From Batkoa obscura (Eukaryota; Entomophthoromycota; Entomophthoromycetes; Entomophthorales; Batkoaceae), in the NCBI GenBank assembly GCA_030770535.1, contig JASVEC010000056.1, positions 62,001-126,000 of the forward strand: 64,000 nucleotides of DNA, given 5' to 3'. Positions 11,535 through 23,271 of this stretch are shown piece after piece. The first letter of the stretch is position 1, and each line of letters starts with the position of its first letter. A program made the position numbers and the translations under genes. Below the pieces are notes generated by a model that was given only the letters and a program-made list of their open reading frames with translations, had not been told where the DNA came from and ran no database searches.

Positions 11535-12973
11535 ATCTTCAAAATTTATTGATTTTAGTAAATAAAGAAGATATTTGGTTGCTTTTGGTTTTATATTCTC
11601 TGTTTATTTTTTTCACTTGATTTTCATAGTGATGATCTTTTAATTTGATTTTGTTCTTTTGACCTTAGTTTTTTTTTTTGAAGCTTATTAACTTTTACTA
11701 TAAATATTTATCCTTTTTGTTAGGCCTAAGTGTGATTTTTAAGTGAGGGTGAATGTTACGAAAAGCTAAATGTTTTTGTAGTTTCAGATTAAAATTTTAA
11801 TTGTTATAGTTAGTTTAAAATTAACTATAGTAAAAAGCTTATGAATGATTGTAAATATTTATTAAACTTTGACCCATTGTTTCCATAGATAAATAACATT
11901 CTTAGCCATAACTTGTAATTCGTGATACATTGATAAAATTATAGACAGAGTTTTTATTCCAACTATATTTCGATTGTGCTCTTTTTATTGAAGCCTATAT
12001 AAAACTATAAACTTTAGTAATTATTTCTATTAATAATGGTGGTATTGAATTTTATACTCACAATTCTTTCAGTGTCAACATCGCTATTTTAAAAGCAACA
12101 TGTTATTTATTTACAAGAATTAAAGTTTAAAAAAAGTTGAATTTAAAGCCTTTTAATTTCACTCATGATATAGGTAAAATTGTTTTAATAACATTAGTCA
12201 CATTATTTGTATTCTATAAACATAAAGTAAGGAAACGAAGACCGCTAAGTATGATTACTAAACCTATTGATCTATAGGACGCTAAAGATAGCTATTATAG
12301 TCCTGAAATAACTTCCCATACACATAAATTGAAAACGCTGTTACTAGAGTGTCGGAAAGGTCATATGATAAATTATAAGAGGTGTGTATGATAAAAGTTA
12401 AGAAATTGGTTATTATGTAGATCAAATTACTTTATAGATAGCAATGAGCTCCGATTATTTTACAGGATTTTTATATGATTACAAATAAGATGTAAACCTC
12501 TTGCTTTTATTTGATTAAAAAATATACCAATAGAAAGAAGCTAAGTTAATTACAATAGTTTACAGTGAATAAAAAAATTATTTAAACCTTCTTATAATTT
12601 TCAAACTTTTGTCATAAAACTATATGTTATTACCAAGTTCCATAAGACTTATATAAATAGTAAAATATAAAAATCTTAATAAACTTTATAAAGAACTATT
12701 TTGAAAATACTGTTTGTTTATTATAAGCTACGAACAGAGTAGGCAAGTTATAAAATGTGATATTTTTATTTTTTAAAAATAATCACAACCTAAAAAATAA
12801 AATAATTTTCTCTAGCTTTGGGCATACTTCTAATCCTAATGTTAACTATAGCACTAATGTTAATACTAACAACAATTACTAAACTACTTTTGTTTATATT
12901 TCTACTTATTACTAATATCATTTTGGTTAAGCTGATAACTTTAAGCCGTATATATATTTAGAAAAGTTTGATG
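11535..12973. other. Gene-free AT-rich stretch containing one possible receptor-tail relic
   Basis: Nothing open and recognisable apart from the membrane-anchor-like relic listed at 12167-12350. The region starts the 11-23 kb stretch where coding potential is nearly absent. Confidence 0.4.
12167..12350 (+). pseudogene. Possible relic of a single-pass receptor: transmembrane helix plus basic stop-transfer
   Basis: In one plus-strand frame the sequence reads DIGKIVLITLVTLFVFYKHK followed by VRKRRPLS, i.e. a hydrophobic helix with a strongly basic cytoplasmic flank, then a hydrophilic segment interrupted by one in-frame stop. No start codon or extracellular domain is attached. The pattern resembles the C-terminal end of a type I membrane receptor, such as the kelch/TM gene at 16.3-17.5 kb, but this rests on composition alone. 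Confidence 0.2.
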
Positions 12974-13066
12974 TGGGGGTGTTTTTTGGCTTCATTACTT
13001 TTCCATTTTTTAAGCACTATTTGAGTGGAAAGATTGTTAGTAAAATCCTTAAAAAATGCATTCCCA
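12974..13066 (+). mobile_element. Short TIR element (MITE family A), copy 1
   Basis: Left end TGGGGGTG, core with TTTTTTAAGCACTATTTGAG, right end CATTCCCA. Degenerate copy; the TA flank is visible on the right. Confidence 0.75.
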
Positions 13067-13278
13067 TATGTATCTTAATAGCTTAGATAACACTAAATAG
13101 TAACCTAGTATTTATTCAAACTTAGTTCTACATGATTTACTAAATTTAGAAAGTAATAAATAATGATTTGGATACTTCCTGAACTGATTGAATTTTATGA
13201 TTATACTAAATAATATTTTATTTTTATGGCTGACGTTCTTTTAGGAAAAGTCAGTGATATCAAAACATTACAATGCTA

Positions 13279-13377
13279 TGGGGATGTTTTTTGATTTCAT
13301 CACTTTTTCCAACTTTTAAGTGCTATTTGAGTGGAAAAATGGTTACTAAAATTCTTAAACACAAAAATACATCCTCC
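13279..13377 (+). mobile_element. MITE family A, copy 2
   Basis: Left end TGGGGATG preceded by TA, core with AAGTGCTATTTGAGTGG, right end CATCCTCC followed by TA. It lies directly downstream, in the minus sense, of a truncated receptor fragment and may mark the point where that gene was cut. Confidence 0.85.
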
Positions 13378-13383
13378 TATATT

Positions 13384-13619
13384 ATTCTAAATTTTGAAAA
13401 ATTCTTTTCCAATTTTGAGAGTTTTCTTATTGGTAGCAGCGTGATTAGTGACAACTAACAAAGAATTAAAAAATAATCCCAGGATAAATAATACGGATGA
13501 AATGGAGCCCAAGGCATACTGTAAGTCAACATTTCTACTATTCTATACAAGAAAAGAATTTATAATACAAAATACACAACCAGAAAGCATGCAAGTAGGA
13601 TATAATACATGTGAGTCAT
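13384..13619 (-). pseudogene. Truncated seven-helix receptor fragment (first helix only)
   Basis: A Met at 13619 starts MTHMYYILLACFL; after a plausible intron ending at the TTACAG near 13519 the frame reads YALGSISSVLFILGLFFNSL then LVVTNHAATNKKTL. The helix with central N-S-L-L-V is like helix 1 of rhodopsin-family GPCRs (the GNxxV region). The frame then ends at the position of MITE copy 2, with no further helices. It is best explained as a receptor gene truncated by insertion or deletion. Assignment rests on one helix and the neighbouring related fragment. Confidence 0.35.
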
Positions 13620-13779
13620 AAATTCGTGGGACTACCGTCTTCTTGCTCCATGGATTTTAATTGATGGCTTGCTGTTGTTAATACAATTGTTTAGGTTCAT
13701 ATTGATAAATTCGAGAATGACATTGGTGAGCATGGCTAGTTTTGTATAACAATGAATGATAATAATAATATGAATTATT

Positions 13780-14325
13780 GATTAAACCATTTTATAGTGA
13801 AACGCAATTGAAGATAGTAAAAACTTGGAGGGATGGAGTAAGTAGAATAGTTTAACTGCTTGTGGCATTAATTCTAATCTAGTAGCTAAGATAATAGATA
13901 AAGTAAGATGGGCTAATAAAGAAACTAAGCTAGGAGTATATCAGTAATAGTTGTATTTGAATATTAGTATTAAATATGCGTTGGATTGCTAAAAATAACG
14001 AGAATATTAATTGAGCTAAAAATAAAAGCATAATGAAGAATCCAAAGAATTGATAAAAGTATGGTTCGTTTGTTGAATCATCTTCTCTGATTGTTGTCAC
14101 TATTGGATCAATTAACACTATAAATGAAGCTAATAATTCTGTTATAGCAACTGATACAATCAATTTGATATCAGGCTTAAGATGGAGTATCCCACTTCCT
14201 ATAGCTATTAAAAGTGAACTAAGTATCACACTAAATAAGCCTAGTATGCGGCATAAGTAAGCCAAAGGGTTTTCGTTAATTATGTTAAAAAAGGAAAAGA
14301 AAATATGCTTTTTAAAATTTAACAA
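13780..14325 (-). pseudogene. Rhodopsin-type GPCR-like gene, broken after the third helix
   Basis: From the Met at 14325 the frame gives 131 residues with three hydrophobic helices: ILGLFSVILSSLLIAIG (helix 1), DIKLIVSVAITELLASFIVL (helix 2, with the N/S-x-A-x-x-[DE]-L-L pattern) and FFGFFIMLLFLAQLIFSLFL ending in AIQR, which sits where the (D/E)RY motif of family A receptors ends helix 3. A charged loop (REDDSTNEP) lies between helices 2 and 3. An in-frame stop at 13930 ends the frame; hydrophobic sequence continues beyond it in two frames down to about 13780, so more helices once followed. It is therefore probably a pseudogene, unless an intron is missed. Fungal GPCRs of this type detect nutrients or pheromones. 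Confidence 0.5.
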
Positions 14326-16328
14326 TTACATTATGCTAATTAGGTTCGCTACAAAAACATTACTTTCTATTCCTATAAAAGGATTTATGACTTTTAACTT
14401 TAAACAATTTAAAGATATTGTAAAGTAACTATGGTTATTTTAAACTGAATGAATAGAGATTAGATTTAATATTTTCAAACAATAATACTTAGTGCTTCAA
14501 TACCATTGATTCATATGATGATAGATTTATGCCATTTGTATACCAAATCTGAATCTTTTGTGTGGCTTTGTATTTTTTATAGCTTGTTAGTCATTCATGC
14601 CCACTCTTATAGCCTTCTTTTTTTTAACAGCTCTCTTTTTTTATGTATCAATAAAAACCTTAAGGGTTAATAAATTTCACACTTTAAAGTAGTTCCTAAT
14701 AAAGATTTTTGAGTTACATCATTTAATATAGATCCATAAATTTCGAGATAGAGTGCTACAATCGAATATTTCTATACAATACTTTTGGGATTTTTTAACG
14801 AAATAAGTATTTACACATTTAAATAAAGCATTCTATTGAACCATTTATTAGTAAACAAGGGTAAATTCTATTTAATAAAAATAAACTGTCATCGACTATA
14901 TATATACTCAATATAAGTATTATAAAATACTAAGTCAATAAAAATAGGATTAGAGATTATTATAAAACTTTGTAGGTAGTTATAACTATAACTAAAAGAA
15001 AAATGCAACAAAGTAATACAAAAAGCTCTTTTTGATCAAGGAAGATTGTTGTAAAATGTTAGAATTAGTACAAATGAAACTTGAGCAAGTTATTATAATA
15101 CTCCACAAAGAAAAGCATTAAAAAAGATAACTAGAACTTCTTAAAGAAACTATTTGTATCAGAAGTTAAACCACTTTATATATTATAACAACAATAAAAA
15201 GCTGGATCTTCATATGAATGGTATTTAATCTAGAACCAAGAATCATGTTAGATTAAATTAGTCTTAACAATAAAAAATTCTTTTAATGAATAAGTAAAAA
15301 ATCTATTACAAAATTTGACAAGAACAGCTTCAACTATAAATAAAATGAACATTAAATATCTTAAAGCTAATTTTTTTAGGGCATTTTTGAATATTGGCTT
15401 AATAAAGATTAGTTAAGTTTTAATAATTTTCAAGCTGAAAATTAATCAACTTTATTAAATACAGTAATCATTGATCTTGTTAAAATGCTAATAGATTTTG
15501 ATGATTTATAATTTTAACAAACTTAATATAAAAACCTTAAGTAAAATAAAATATTAAAATTGCCTTTTATGGCTTCACCATTATTTCAGTTTTAGCTATA
15601 GCTGTTTATAAACCGCTATGAAAAACCCTCTAATTTCGTAAATAAACTTAGATTCGAACATTTAAAAAATGTCTTTTATTATGAAAAACTCAAATATGAA
15701 AGGAATAGACAATAAAAATCATGAATGTAGCTAAAAGCCCTATTTAATTTCAAAGAATAGAAGGGCTTTGTGATGTCAATCTATGGGAAATAACAGATAA
15801 TATGACTAGGAAGAAAAAAGATCGAAAAATGTCGATTTATGACATAGTCCGAATTTAGACACTATCTTCTAGGTAGAACATTTTATAGGTTAGGAGATCA
15901 GAAAACAAAACTAGGACTTATTGAAAGCCATTATTGATAACTAATATACTTTATGAGTTTTTATTTTTAAATTCAAAAGCTGAAGGACTTTATGTTTATT
16001 AATTTAGAATACTTAGATGAAAATTATGATTAAGGATGGATAAAACCAAATAGGGCATGGGCTTTGCAAAAGTTGGCAAATACTTCTACTATATCACGAT
16101 TGAGGATAGCCAAAAAGGTGGGAGTTAGTGATTTGATTGTAGCTTTCTTGTTCCGGGCGAGCCTAGTAATGGAAAGTCTGAGTTCAGTTAAAATGAGGTT
16201 CACCTACCTAGGGTAAAGGCCTACAAGGAGAGTTGATATATGATAGGACATTACTTTAGTTTGAGAAGAGGAAATTAAAAGGGAGAAAATGGTATTTTAT
16301 ACCTTTAATTAACTTTGAAATGCATCAT
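14326..16328. other. Gene-free stretch with a less AT-rich island at 16034-16216
   Basis: No intact gene. Between 15,740 and 16,220 base composition is noticeably less AT-rich, and one frame at 16034-16216 stays open for 60 codons without a good start (reads GWIKPNRAWALQKLANTS). It resembles old coding sequence, but I cannot assign a family. Confidence 0.35.
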
Positions 16329-17512
16329 TTACAAAGCTATATTTATTTTTTCTAAAATAACTTGGAACAATAGGCTTATTATTTCTTTTTCTGACATAGA
16401 CGTAAATCCAAAGGAAACAAGTAATAGGCCCAATAGACCACCAATAACCCCACCAATTATTTTGTTTGTATCATTATAAACAGTTTGAAAGGGTACACTA
16501 TTAATTAACTGCCTATTTTCTAATGAAATAACTGGGGTAGATTTATCGCCATCATTATAAGTTGCAAATGAAAACAACAAATCTTTTTTATAAACCACAA
16601 TATGTTGAACCTTTACTTTAATATTAGGAGACCATAAAGTATAATGCCAACTCAATTCTTCTAAATCAAAAATACCTAAGTTAAATTCTTCTCCTTGTAC
16701 AAAATAGATGTAATTTGCATTTCTTGCATAAGGCTTTATCCATTCTTCTAAACGTAATAGGGTTGAACTATTTATAAATTTGGTATTTATCGATTCATCT
16801 TTGAGGTTAATTAATGGTATTTTAAATACTCTTTTGTTATCTTGTTCCATTTCTCCATTGATAAGATAAAGTATCCTATTATAGACTTCTACTATTAGGA
16901 TATCAATATAGTCTAATCTATCTTTAAAGCGTCTCTACAAATTTTCTTTTTTATTATATACTCATAATTCACCACCGGAATTATTGTTCTCTTTCGGTAT
17001 GCCTTTACTATAATATAAAAAGTATTCATCTAAGTTAGAATCATTTTGGGTAACAGCAACTAAAGAAGAGAAAGTAAGCATACTAATATTACTCTCTGAG
17101 TTATTCGTTGCTTGACGGAGTGCTTTTGAGCTGCCTTCTTTGGCATCCCAGCTTTTATTTTTAATATCATAATTGTATATCACCGGCACCTTTGGTATTA
17201 TAAATATATTAACAATTTTATTTGTATCACTTCCAATACCACTGTATACTAGATATTTAGGACTAGGCTCCTTTGATAAAAAAAATGTTCCCGTTGAGCT
17301 TTTGAGCTTCTAAGGTTAATTGTAGCGTCCAAATCTAAACTATAACCTGTGTTGTCAAGATGCCAAAAATGGTTAAGTGTAATCAATTCTTCACCAAATG
17401 TATATAGCTTATTATTTATTTTAGTACATCTTCCACTACTAAAAAAAGGATCATATCTATCTTCTGCAACTAAAATTGCTGCCAAGAAAGCAATTATTAA
17501 AACTAGCTTCAT
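16329..17512 (-). pseudogene. Kelch-repeat-like secreted/membrane receptor, split into three frames
   Basis: The frame from Met 17512 begins with a clear signal peptide (MKLVLIIAFLAAILVAEDRY) and then a kelch-like blade, SGRCTKINNKLYTFGEE ... FWHLDNTGYSLDL. Homologous sequence continues in a second frame (PVIYNYDIKNKSWD ... SNISMLTFSSLVAVTQ, 16962-17250) and a third (VYNRILYLINGEMEQDNKRV through 16329), each blade having the hydrophobic-strand/aromatic pattern of kelch propellers. The third frame ends with a membrane anchor, IIGGVIGGLLGLLLVSFG, so the parent was a type I protein with an extracellular propeller of roughly 370 residues. I found no GT-AG pair that reconnects the frames in phase (one shift near 17290, one break near 16950), so it is probably dead, or else contains sequencing errors. 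Confidence 0.55.
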
Positions 17513-17776
17513 ATTTTTGCACTTTTTGAAACTTTCAGCCTATACCCAGAGATATCCGAATTAGTTTCAGAGTTTACTTAAACCAACCCAAATTAAGTTT
17601 TTTAATTACCTTTATTATGGAAATCAAGAAGTATTTATACTGTTTGATTTAAAATAGGAGTAGGTAACTGGAAAGTAGTACAATAGTGATAAGGGTATTT
17701 GCATTCACTGTATTTACTTGGGCATCAACTGTTATGGAAATAAGTGTTATTAAATAGCTCAGCTCAAATTATTGAT
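17513..17776. promoter_or_regulatory. Upstream region of the broken kelch receptor
   Basis: Sequence upstream of the kelch-like start codon up to MITE copy 3. No distinctive site seen. Confidence 0.3.
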
Positions 17777-17870
17777 TGGGGATGTATTTTTGTTTAAGAA
17801 TTTGACTAACAATTTTTCCGCTCAAATAGCACTTAATAGAAAAAACAATGAAGCCAAAAAAAACACCCTT
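17777..17870 (-). mobile_element. MITE family A, copy 3
   Basis: Reverse orientation: left end TTGGGGATG, core CCGCTCAAATAGCACTTAA, right end ACACCCTT. Lies about 265 bp upstream of the kelch-like gene start. Confidence 0.8.
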
Positions 17871-18097
17871 GATTGCTAGTTTAGGTAAGTACTTTCTATT
17901 TTGAGTAAGAGTTTAACTAGTGTAGCAATATTAAGGGATATGGATATATAAAAGATGGTATGCATATAAAAGGTAAGTCAAAGTTTCTTAGTGATAAATC
18001 AGGGTGTAAATCGACCGAAATGTTCTTAATCAAGGATTAAATTAGCTTCATAATAAATTGAATCTAGATTACAAACTTATAAATTGAAATACTATAT

Positions 18098-18748
18098 GGG
18101 AAGATCCAAATTAGTTTCATTTTTTTATTCAATTTTAATATTTTATATTTCAAAAACTTTATTTAAAATTTTATAAAATACCTAGCACAATTTTGAGTTA
18201 TTTTGTTATAATTTATATTGTTAGTTGAACTTGTACTAAATTTAATAGAAATTCCCAGGCTACCAAGACTTTTACTAATATAATCTTATACTCATATTAA
18301 TTAAAGTTATAGTATAGAAATAAATACATATTCTTATAAAACTTCGTTGAGAAATAGCTATTGTTAGCCGCTTTATAGCTGATATTGTAGATTTACTATC
18401 AAAAAAATAAATCGTTTTAGTGCTACAGCTACATTATTAATATATTATCAAGTCAATAAATAGCTGCATGAAAGGGAGTGGTTGATCTCAAAAACTATAA
18501 TTAATCATCATTATACAATATAAACAGCGTAGTAATAGTTTATTATTATTATTATAATCACTTGATTTTTAACTACTTATTAATTTAGCTAGTAATAACT
18601 TAAATAATATCAACATTTAATAGTTGACTTCTATTATTTAATAAGATACTTGCTTAGTTAACATTAAAACCTTTAAATTTTCTGTTATTTTTGTAAGATA
18701 AGTTAAGGTTAATTTTTCAGTTTTTTTAATTAAACAGCTTCTTGCATA
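18098..18748. repeat. Dispersed repeat B, copy 1 (interrupted by MITE copy 4)
   Basis: About 650 bp here align by eye, with many substitutions and small indels, to 60380-60985 in the same orientation. Shared blocks include TTAGCCGCTTTATAGC versus TTGGCTGCTTTATAGC, TACATTATTAATATATTA, and TTTTTGTAAGATAAGTTAAG. On the minus strand the right part encodes TYLTKITENLKV, matching TYLTKITGNLKV in the second copy. The left end (TATGGGAAGATC) is a degraded form of the MITE family A end. Function and class are unknown. Confidence 0.6.
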
Positions 18749-18844
18749 TAGGGATGTATTTTTTTTAAAAATTTCACTAACAATCTTTCCGTTCAAATAG
18801 CGCTTAAAAATTGAAAAAATAATGAAATCAAAAAAACATCCCAA
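18749..18844 (-). mobile_element. MITE family A, copy 4, nested in repeat B
   Basis: Left end TAGGGATG preceded by TA, core CGTTCAAATAGCGCTTAAAA, right end CATCCCAA. The 60.4-kb copy of repeat B lacks this insertion at the homologous point, so the MITE moved after repeat B spread. Confidence 0.85.
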
Positions 18845-19409
18845 AACATTATTTTTTATTATAGGGATGCTCTTGTTTTTATATAATAATGCTAATAAAT
18901 ATATAATATTTTATTTGCCTTTCTCATTTTATATTTGATAAATCAGTCTCAACAGTAGTTGTCAAATAAAACACTAGAACTTTATGCACACTTTTTAAGA
19001 ATTTTAATAAATTTATTCTCCTTTAAATAAATAGTACGTTTATTGAATATTGACTTTTTTCAATTGCTATGTATTTTATAAACTGTTTTCTTATAAAACT
19101 AAGGACTTATAATTCCGACTATTTACTGATGAAAGGAGTTTAAATATAAGCTAAAAGTTAAATTATATTCTTAAAAGGAAGAGAAGGTAAGTAATGAATT
19201 AAAGGATTATGTTTAAACCCATAGTCATTTGATTTAGTATGGGATAGTAAGTTAAGCGAAGTTATATTTGGCTTGACAAGACTTGTTCAAAATCAAAACA
19301 AGATAACAACTCCCAAAAAGGTATCTTTTAATACTATATATCATCCTTTATATATGGAAATTAATAAAGTTTCAGATGTTTTGTTTAATTCATTTTCTGG
19401 ACAATAACA

Positions 19410-19509
19410 TAAGGATGTTTTTTTGGCTTCATCAGTTTTTCCACCTTTTAAATACTATTTGAGAGGAAAAACTATTAGTGAAATTCTTAGACGCAAAAAT
19501 ACATCTCTA
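19410..19509 (+). mobile_element. MITE family A, copy 5
   Basis: Left end TAAGGATG, core TTTTAAATACTATTTGAGAGG, right end ACATCTCTA followed by TA. Confidence 0.8.
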
Positions 19510-20686
19510 TATAAATAATACTTTACATACTGACTTCAGGGAATCTTGAATCATTTAACTGATTATTGGCTTCTCTGGAAGGTAAATTTATAAACAGAAT
19601 TTAAATGATTACTAAATTAGCTAGAAAATTTACTGAACATATTAATTTCTTTTTAGTTGTGAATATCAAATCAATGCTTGATAAAAGACAGCCTTAGTTA
19701 CGAATCGAAATCAACTTTATAGGATCTTTTTGTCAAAAATTTACTATCTAAACATTCAATTCTTCATACTTCCTTCAATTTCAACTACGTTTAAATTAAC
19801 ATTGTTCTCTTCTACCTATAAATAGTTTAACATAGATGACAAGATCGCTAACTCATTTTTTCAAATTTTAAATAGTGATTCAATTCTTCTTGAAGTTTGC
19901 TTTATTTCATATTTCTATTAATAAAAGAATCGTTGCTTCTAGACTATTTAAAATTGTTAGTTTCAGTAACATATTAGTAACTTTATTTTAGTTCTATAAT
20001 GAAATGTCTTAACTGAGGTTAGGTATAAGATGGCCTACGAGGATGCTAAAACTAAGCTGAATGTTTAAGTTGTGAAGTATTTGCTAAATATTTTATAGCT
20101 ATTATTACGAGTATGGCTAAAGAATTATGTCACTGTTTTGAAATTTCTATCTAATATTAATGATAGTTTCACTACCATTAATATAAATAGGAATTTTCTT
20201 GTAAATTTATTGTATATTAATAAAAAACATTGCAGATATAATAATCTGCTTTTAGTTGCTAGTTTTTATAAAACAAATTACAGTAAATTAAGCCATCAAA
20301 AAGGTAAAGTCTTTAGGATTTTGGACCATTATTTTTATAAGCGTTATTTTGTTTATAGCTAAATTTGATTTTTAACAAGTCAATAAATTGTATATGATTA
20401 AATCATTTTTGTGTTATTTCTATTATATTGCTATTATTGAAATTTATCTTAAAAATTGTGGAACTGCTTTAAAATTACTTTTGTTTTATAAGTACAGTAT
20501 CATACCTATGCTTTATTATATAGTAATCATTATACCTACAACAGCATAGTATTTTTTTTGAACTTAGCATTCAACAAAAGTATTGATAGCTATTTACACT
20601 AAGGATCACTAGATATGAAAATTTCTTGGATACTATTTGATTTACAAAAAAGGTCATAAAATAATACATATACAGAACACAATATA

Positions 20687-20794
20687 TATGCTTGTTTATT
20701 TACGAGTAATGCTTTGTTTTTACCATTAATCATAGGCTTTTTATTTTATCGTGTCATTGATTTATTATTAGAGCGCCTCCTTGTTGGTATGTAA
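20687..20794 (+). pseudogene. GPCR helix-7-like relic
   Basis: An open stretch reads SNALFLPLIIGFLFYRVIDL followed by LLERLLVGM and a stop. The asparagine-x-x-hydrophobic-Pro pattern followed by FLFYR and a short amphipathic segment is what the end of helix 7 and helix 8 of a rhodopsin-type receptor looks like. No upstream helices remain in the same frame. Assignment is tentative. Confidence 0.3.
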
Positions 20795-21343
20795 TAATAG
20801 ATTATAATTGGGATGTTTTAGTGACCAATAGTATTTCATAGATTTAACGTTACTAAAAGAGACTATCGAATAGATATTTGATATAAATTTAAAAGATAGC
20901 ATCAAGTTGATGTTAATATAGCAGGTTAGGAGCTACGTACTATAATTCATCTGCCAAAAAAATTGACCCAATCCTTTTAACATTAAAAACAAAATAGTAA
21001 CAAGTATTCAAAACTATATTATTTTTGTTTTTTGGATTCCTCATCCAAAGCGGATGGTATAATTCATTCATAAAAGCAGATTAAGAGTGATAAGGAAATG
21101 ATAAAGCGATGAGTTTTATCTTTGTTTTTATTTTTATTTTTGAAATGCTTTAATTATGAAAAATAATGGTATAAAGAGTACACATTCATTGGATTGTATA
21201 AAGTGAATGAAGTTCATTCACTAGCAAGTTTATTTAAAGATGTTCTTTTTGCACTTCAAGGTAGAGAATAAAAAATAAAAATACACGTTAGAGGTATGAT
21301 ACCTGCCAAATGTTCACCAGTTAGAACCAATGCACTTGATCTT

Positions 21344-21571
21344 TCAGCTAAAAATGACAACATAATGTACACATTGATCAGTCTGTTTAGTTGAAGACAA
21401 TAAAATTTTCACTATAAAAAACACCAGTAAGATTATAAAAGCTATAATAAAAAAAACAAGTTTACTCTCTTTACTACCAGACATATCTTTTGTTTTCCTA
21501 ATAACAATAAATCTATAAAAAAAGTCATAGCAAAAAGAATGTTGATTTAAGGTGCTTCTTTTTGTTATCAA
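21344..21571 (-). CDS. Small single-helix membrane ORF, doubtful
   Basis: 75 codons; the second half, from an internal Met, reads MSGSKESKLVFFIIAFIILL followed by VFFIVKILL, i.e. a short hydrophilic lead and one strong membrane helix, then a short polar tail. The N-terminal part looks random. It could be a tail-anchored microprotein or chance in AT-rich DNA, where Phe/Ile/Leu codons are common. Confidence 0.2.
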   Translation of the reverse strand: MITKRSTLNQHSFCYDFFYRFIVIRKTKDMSGSKESKLVFFIIAFIILLVFFIVKILLSSTKQTDQCVHYVVIFS

Positions 21572-22398
21572 ATTTAAGATTTTTGATTAGCAATAGTTAA
21601 CTTTCTCCAAAGATATATTTATCTAAAAATTTAAGCCTTAAACTCTACTAATGATAGATATCTTATCATTTATAACCATAATCTAAGAGATTTTGTTCGA
21701 TAGAATTATGGTTAGAAATACCTTCGCATCTTAAAGATAATGCATAGGAAAAAAACACTTGAAGTCAAATTACAGGTATCATTGAGATACCCAACACAAA
21801 AACTTGAAAGGAAGCTGGAAGTACATATCCATTTGGCAGCGATGAAAATGAGTAAAGAGCTGAAAAAATATAAAGATATTCAAAGTAATTACATTATTTT
21901 TTTGATTTAGAGCATTATTAGCAAAATAACAGTGACCATCACATTTAAACCATATAAAAATAATGAAAAAACAAAAACTTTAAAGCATATGATTGTCAAT
22001 CCAGTCCTTAGAAAACTCTTTTAACCTGTTAAACTTTAATAATTTCTACGCAGAAATATTTATCCCTATCTATAAAATGATCTCGACACTAAACTATTAG
22101 TGAATCAAACTCTACAAGATAGAAGTTATGAACAGAGTCAATTAAATAAGTTAGTAAATTTATTAGGTATTTTTTATTTAAGTATAAAACTATAGTTATA
22201 GCCATAGAATAGAATCAGCGACTATATTATAATGTGCTATTATTATACAAAAGCATTGTTAAGAAGCTATTTGGTCTTTTAATAATATATGACAACTTCT
22301 GTAAAAATATCAAAATTCACATTGTTTTGGTTTATTTTTCAATAATTATGTTATAATATTAGTTTATATACTGTTGAGAAAGCTATTTGTTCCGTATA

Positions 22399-22490
22399 TG
22401 AGGATGTTTTTTTTTTATCTCATTACTTTTTCATTTTTTAAATGCTATTTGAGTGAAAAGATTGTTAGTAAAATTCTTAAAAGAATGTAA
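22399..22490 (+). mobile_element. MITE family A, copy 6 (right end lost)
   Basis: Left end TGAGGATG preceded by TA, core TTTTTTAAATGCTATTTGAG and GATTGTTAGTAAAATTCTTA; the CATCCCCA right end is not present. Confidence 0.75.
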
Positions 22491-23271
22491 CCTTAAAGTC
22501 CTTTATTTCTAAAAGCAAATTAAAGTTTTGTTTATGGATGTCTATTTCTGTTAGCTTATGACAATAGCTAGAACTTTTTGTGATTGAAGCTTAAAAATTA
22601 CTGTGATATAAGGATTAGTGTTATATAATATTAACAGAGCTATTATAAAATATCAAAGAAAAGCACATAAGAACCATTTTGGAAAGTATATAATTTTTAT
22701 TAAGGATTATTAAAAGAGAGAATCTCAAGTAACTGGCTAGTAAATAAAAATTCTAAAAAATAGCAAAGAGCAAATATAGACTAATTTCTCAGGGCTTCAC
22801 TTCCTTGCTTATTGACTGACATCATATCAGCAATCCAAATGATCTTAAGTGTAGAATTAGAATAAATTATTTTGAAGTTAAATTAGCTATTTTTTAAGTC
22901 TAAAAGCAAAAACTATTATAAAAGTGTAAGTGAAATAAATTAATTTATGTGACAAGAAGTTTATTTTTTGGCTCAATTTAGGTCATATTGAATCCTTAGT
23001 TACTAAAAACGAAAGCCTTAGAATATGCTAAATATTCAAACATCATAGGGAAATTTATAACCTCAGAATAATTTTTAAATTTTAAGCTCAAGTTAAAATT
23101 AATTTTACCAAATCAAAATTATTAGAAACTAATAAATGAATAAATCATGCCTAAAGTGACTTTTATAGAAAAAGAACCAATAAAGTTCTTTCATATTGCA
23201 AATAAACGATGAATCCATTTTAAATCATAGTCCATTAGAATTAATAACTTTTTTTATGTTTAGTTAAATTT

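Larger units (their letters stand above)
18845..23271. other. Gene desert of 4.4 kb
   Basis: Apart from MITE copies 5 and 6, a receptor relic (20687-20794) and one weak membrane ORF (21344-21571), no gene is supported. Hydrophobic minus-strand patches around 21750-21900 may be further receptor debris. Confidence 0.4.
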
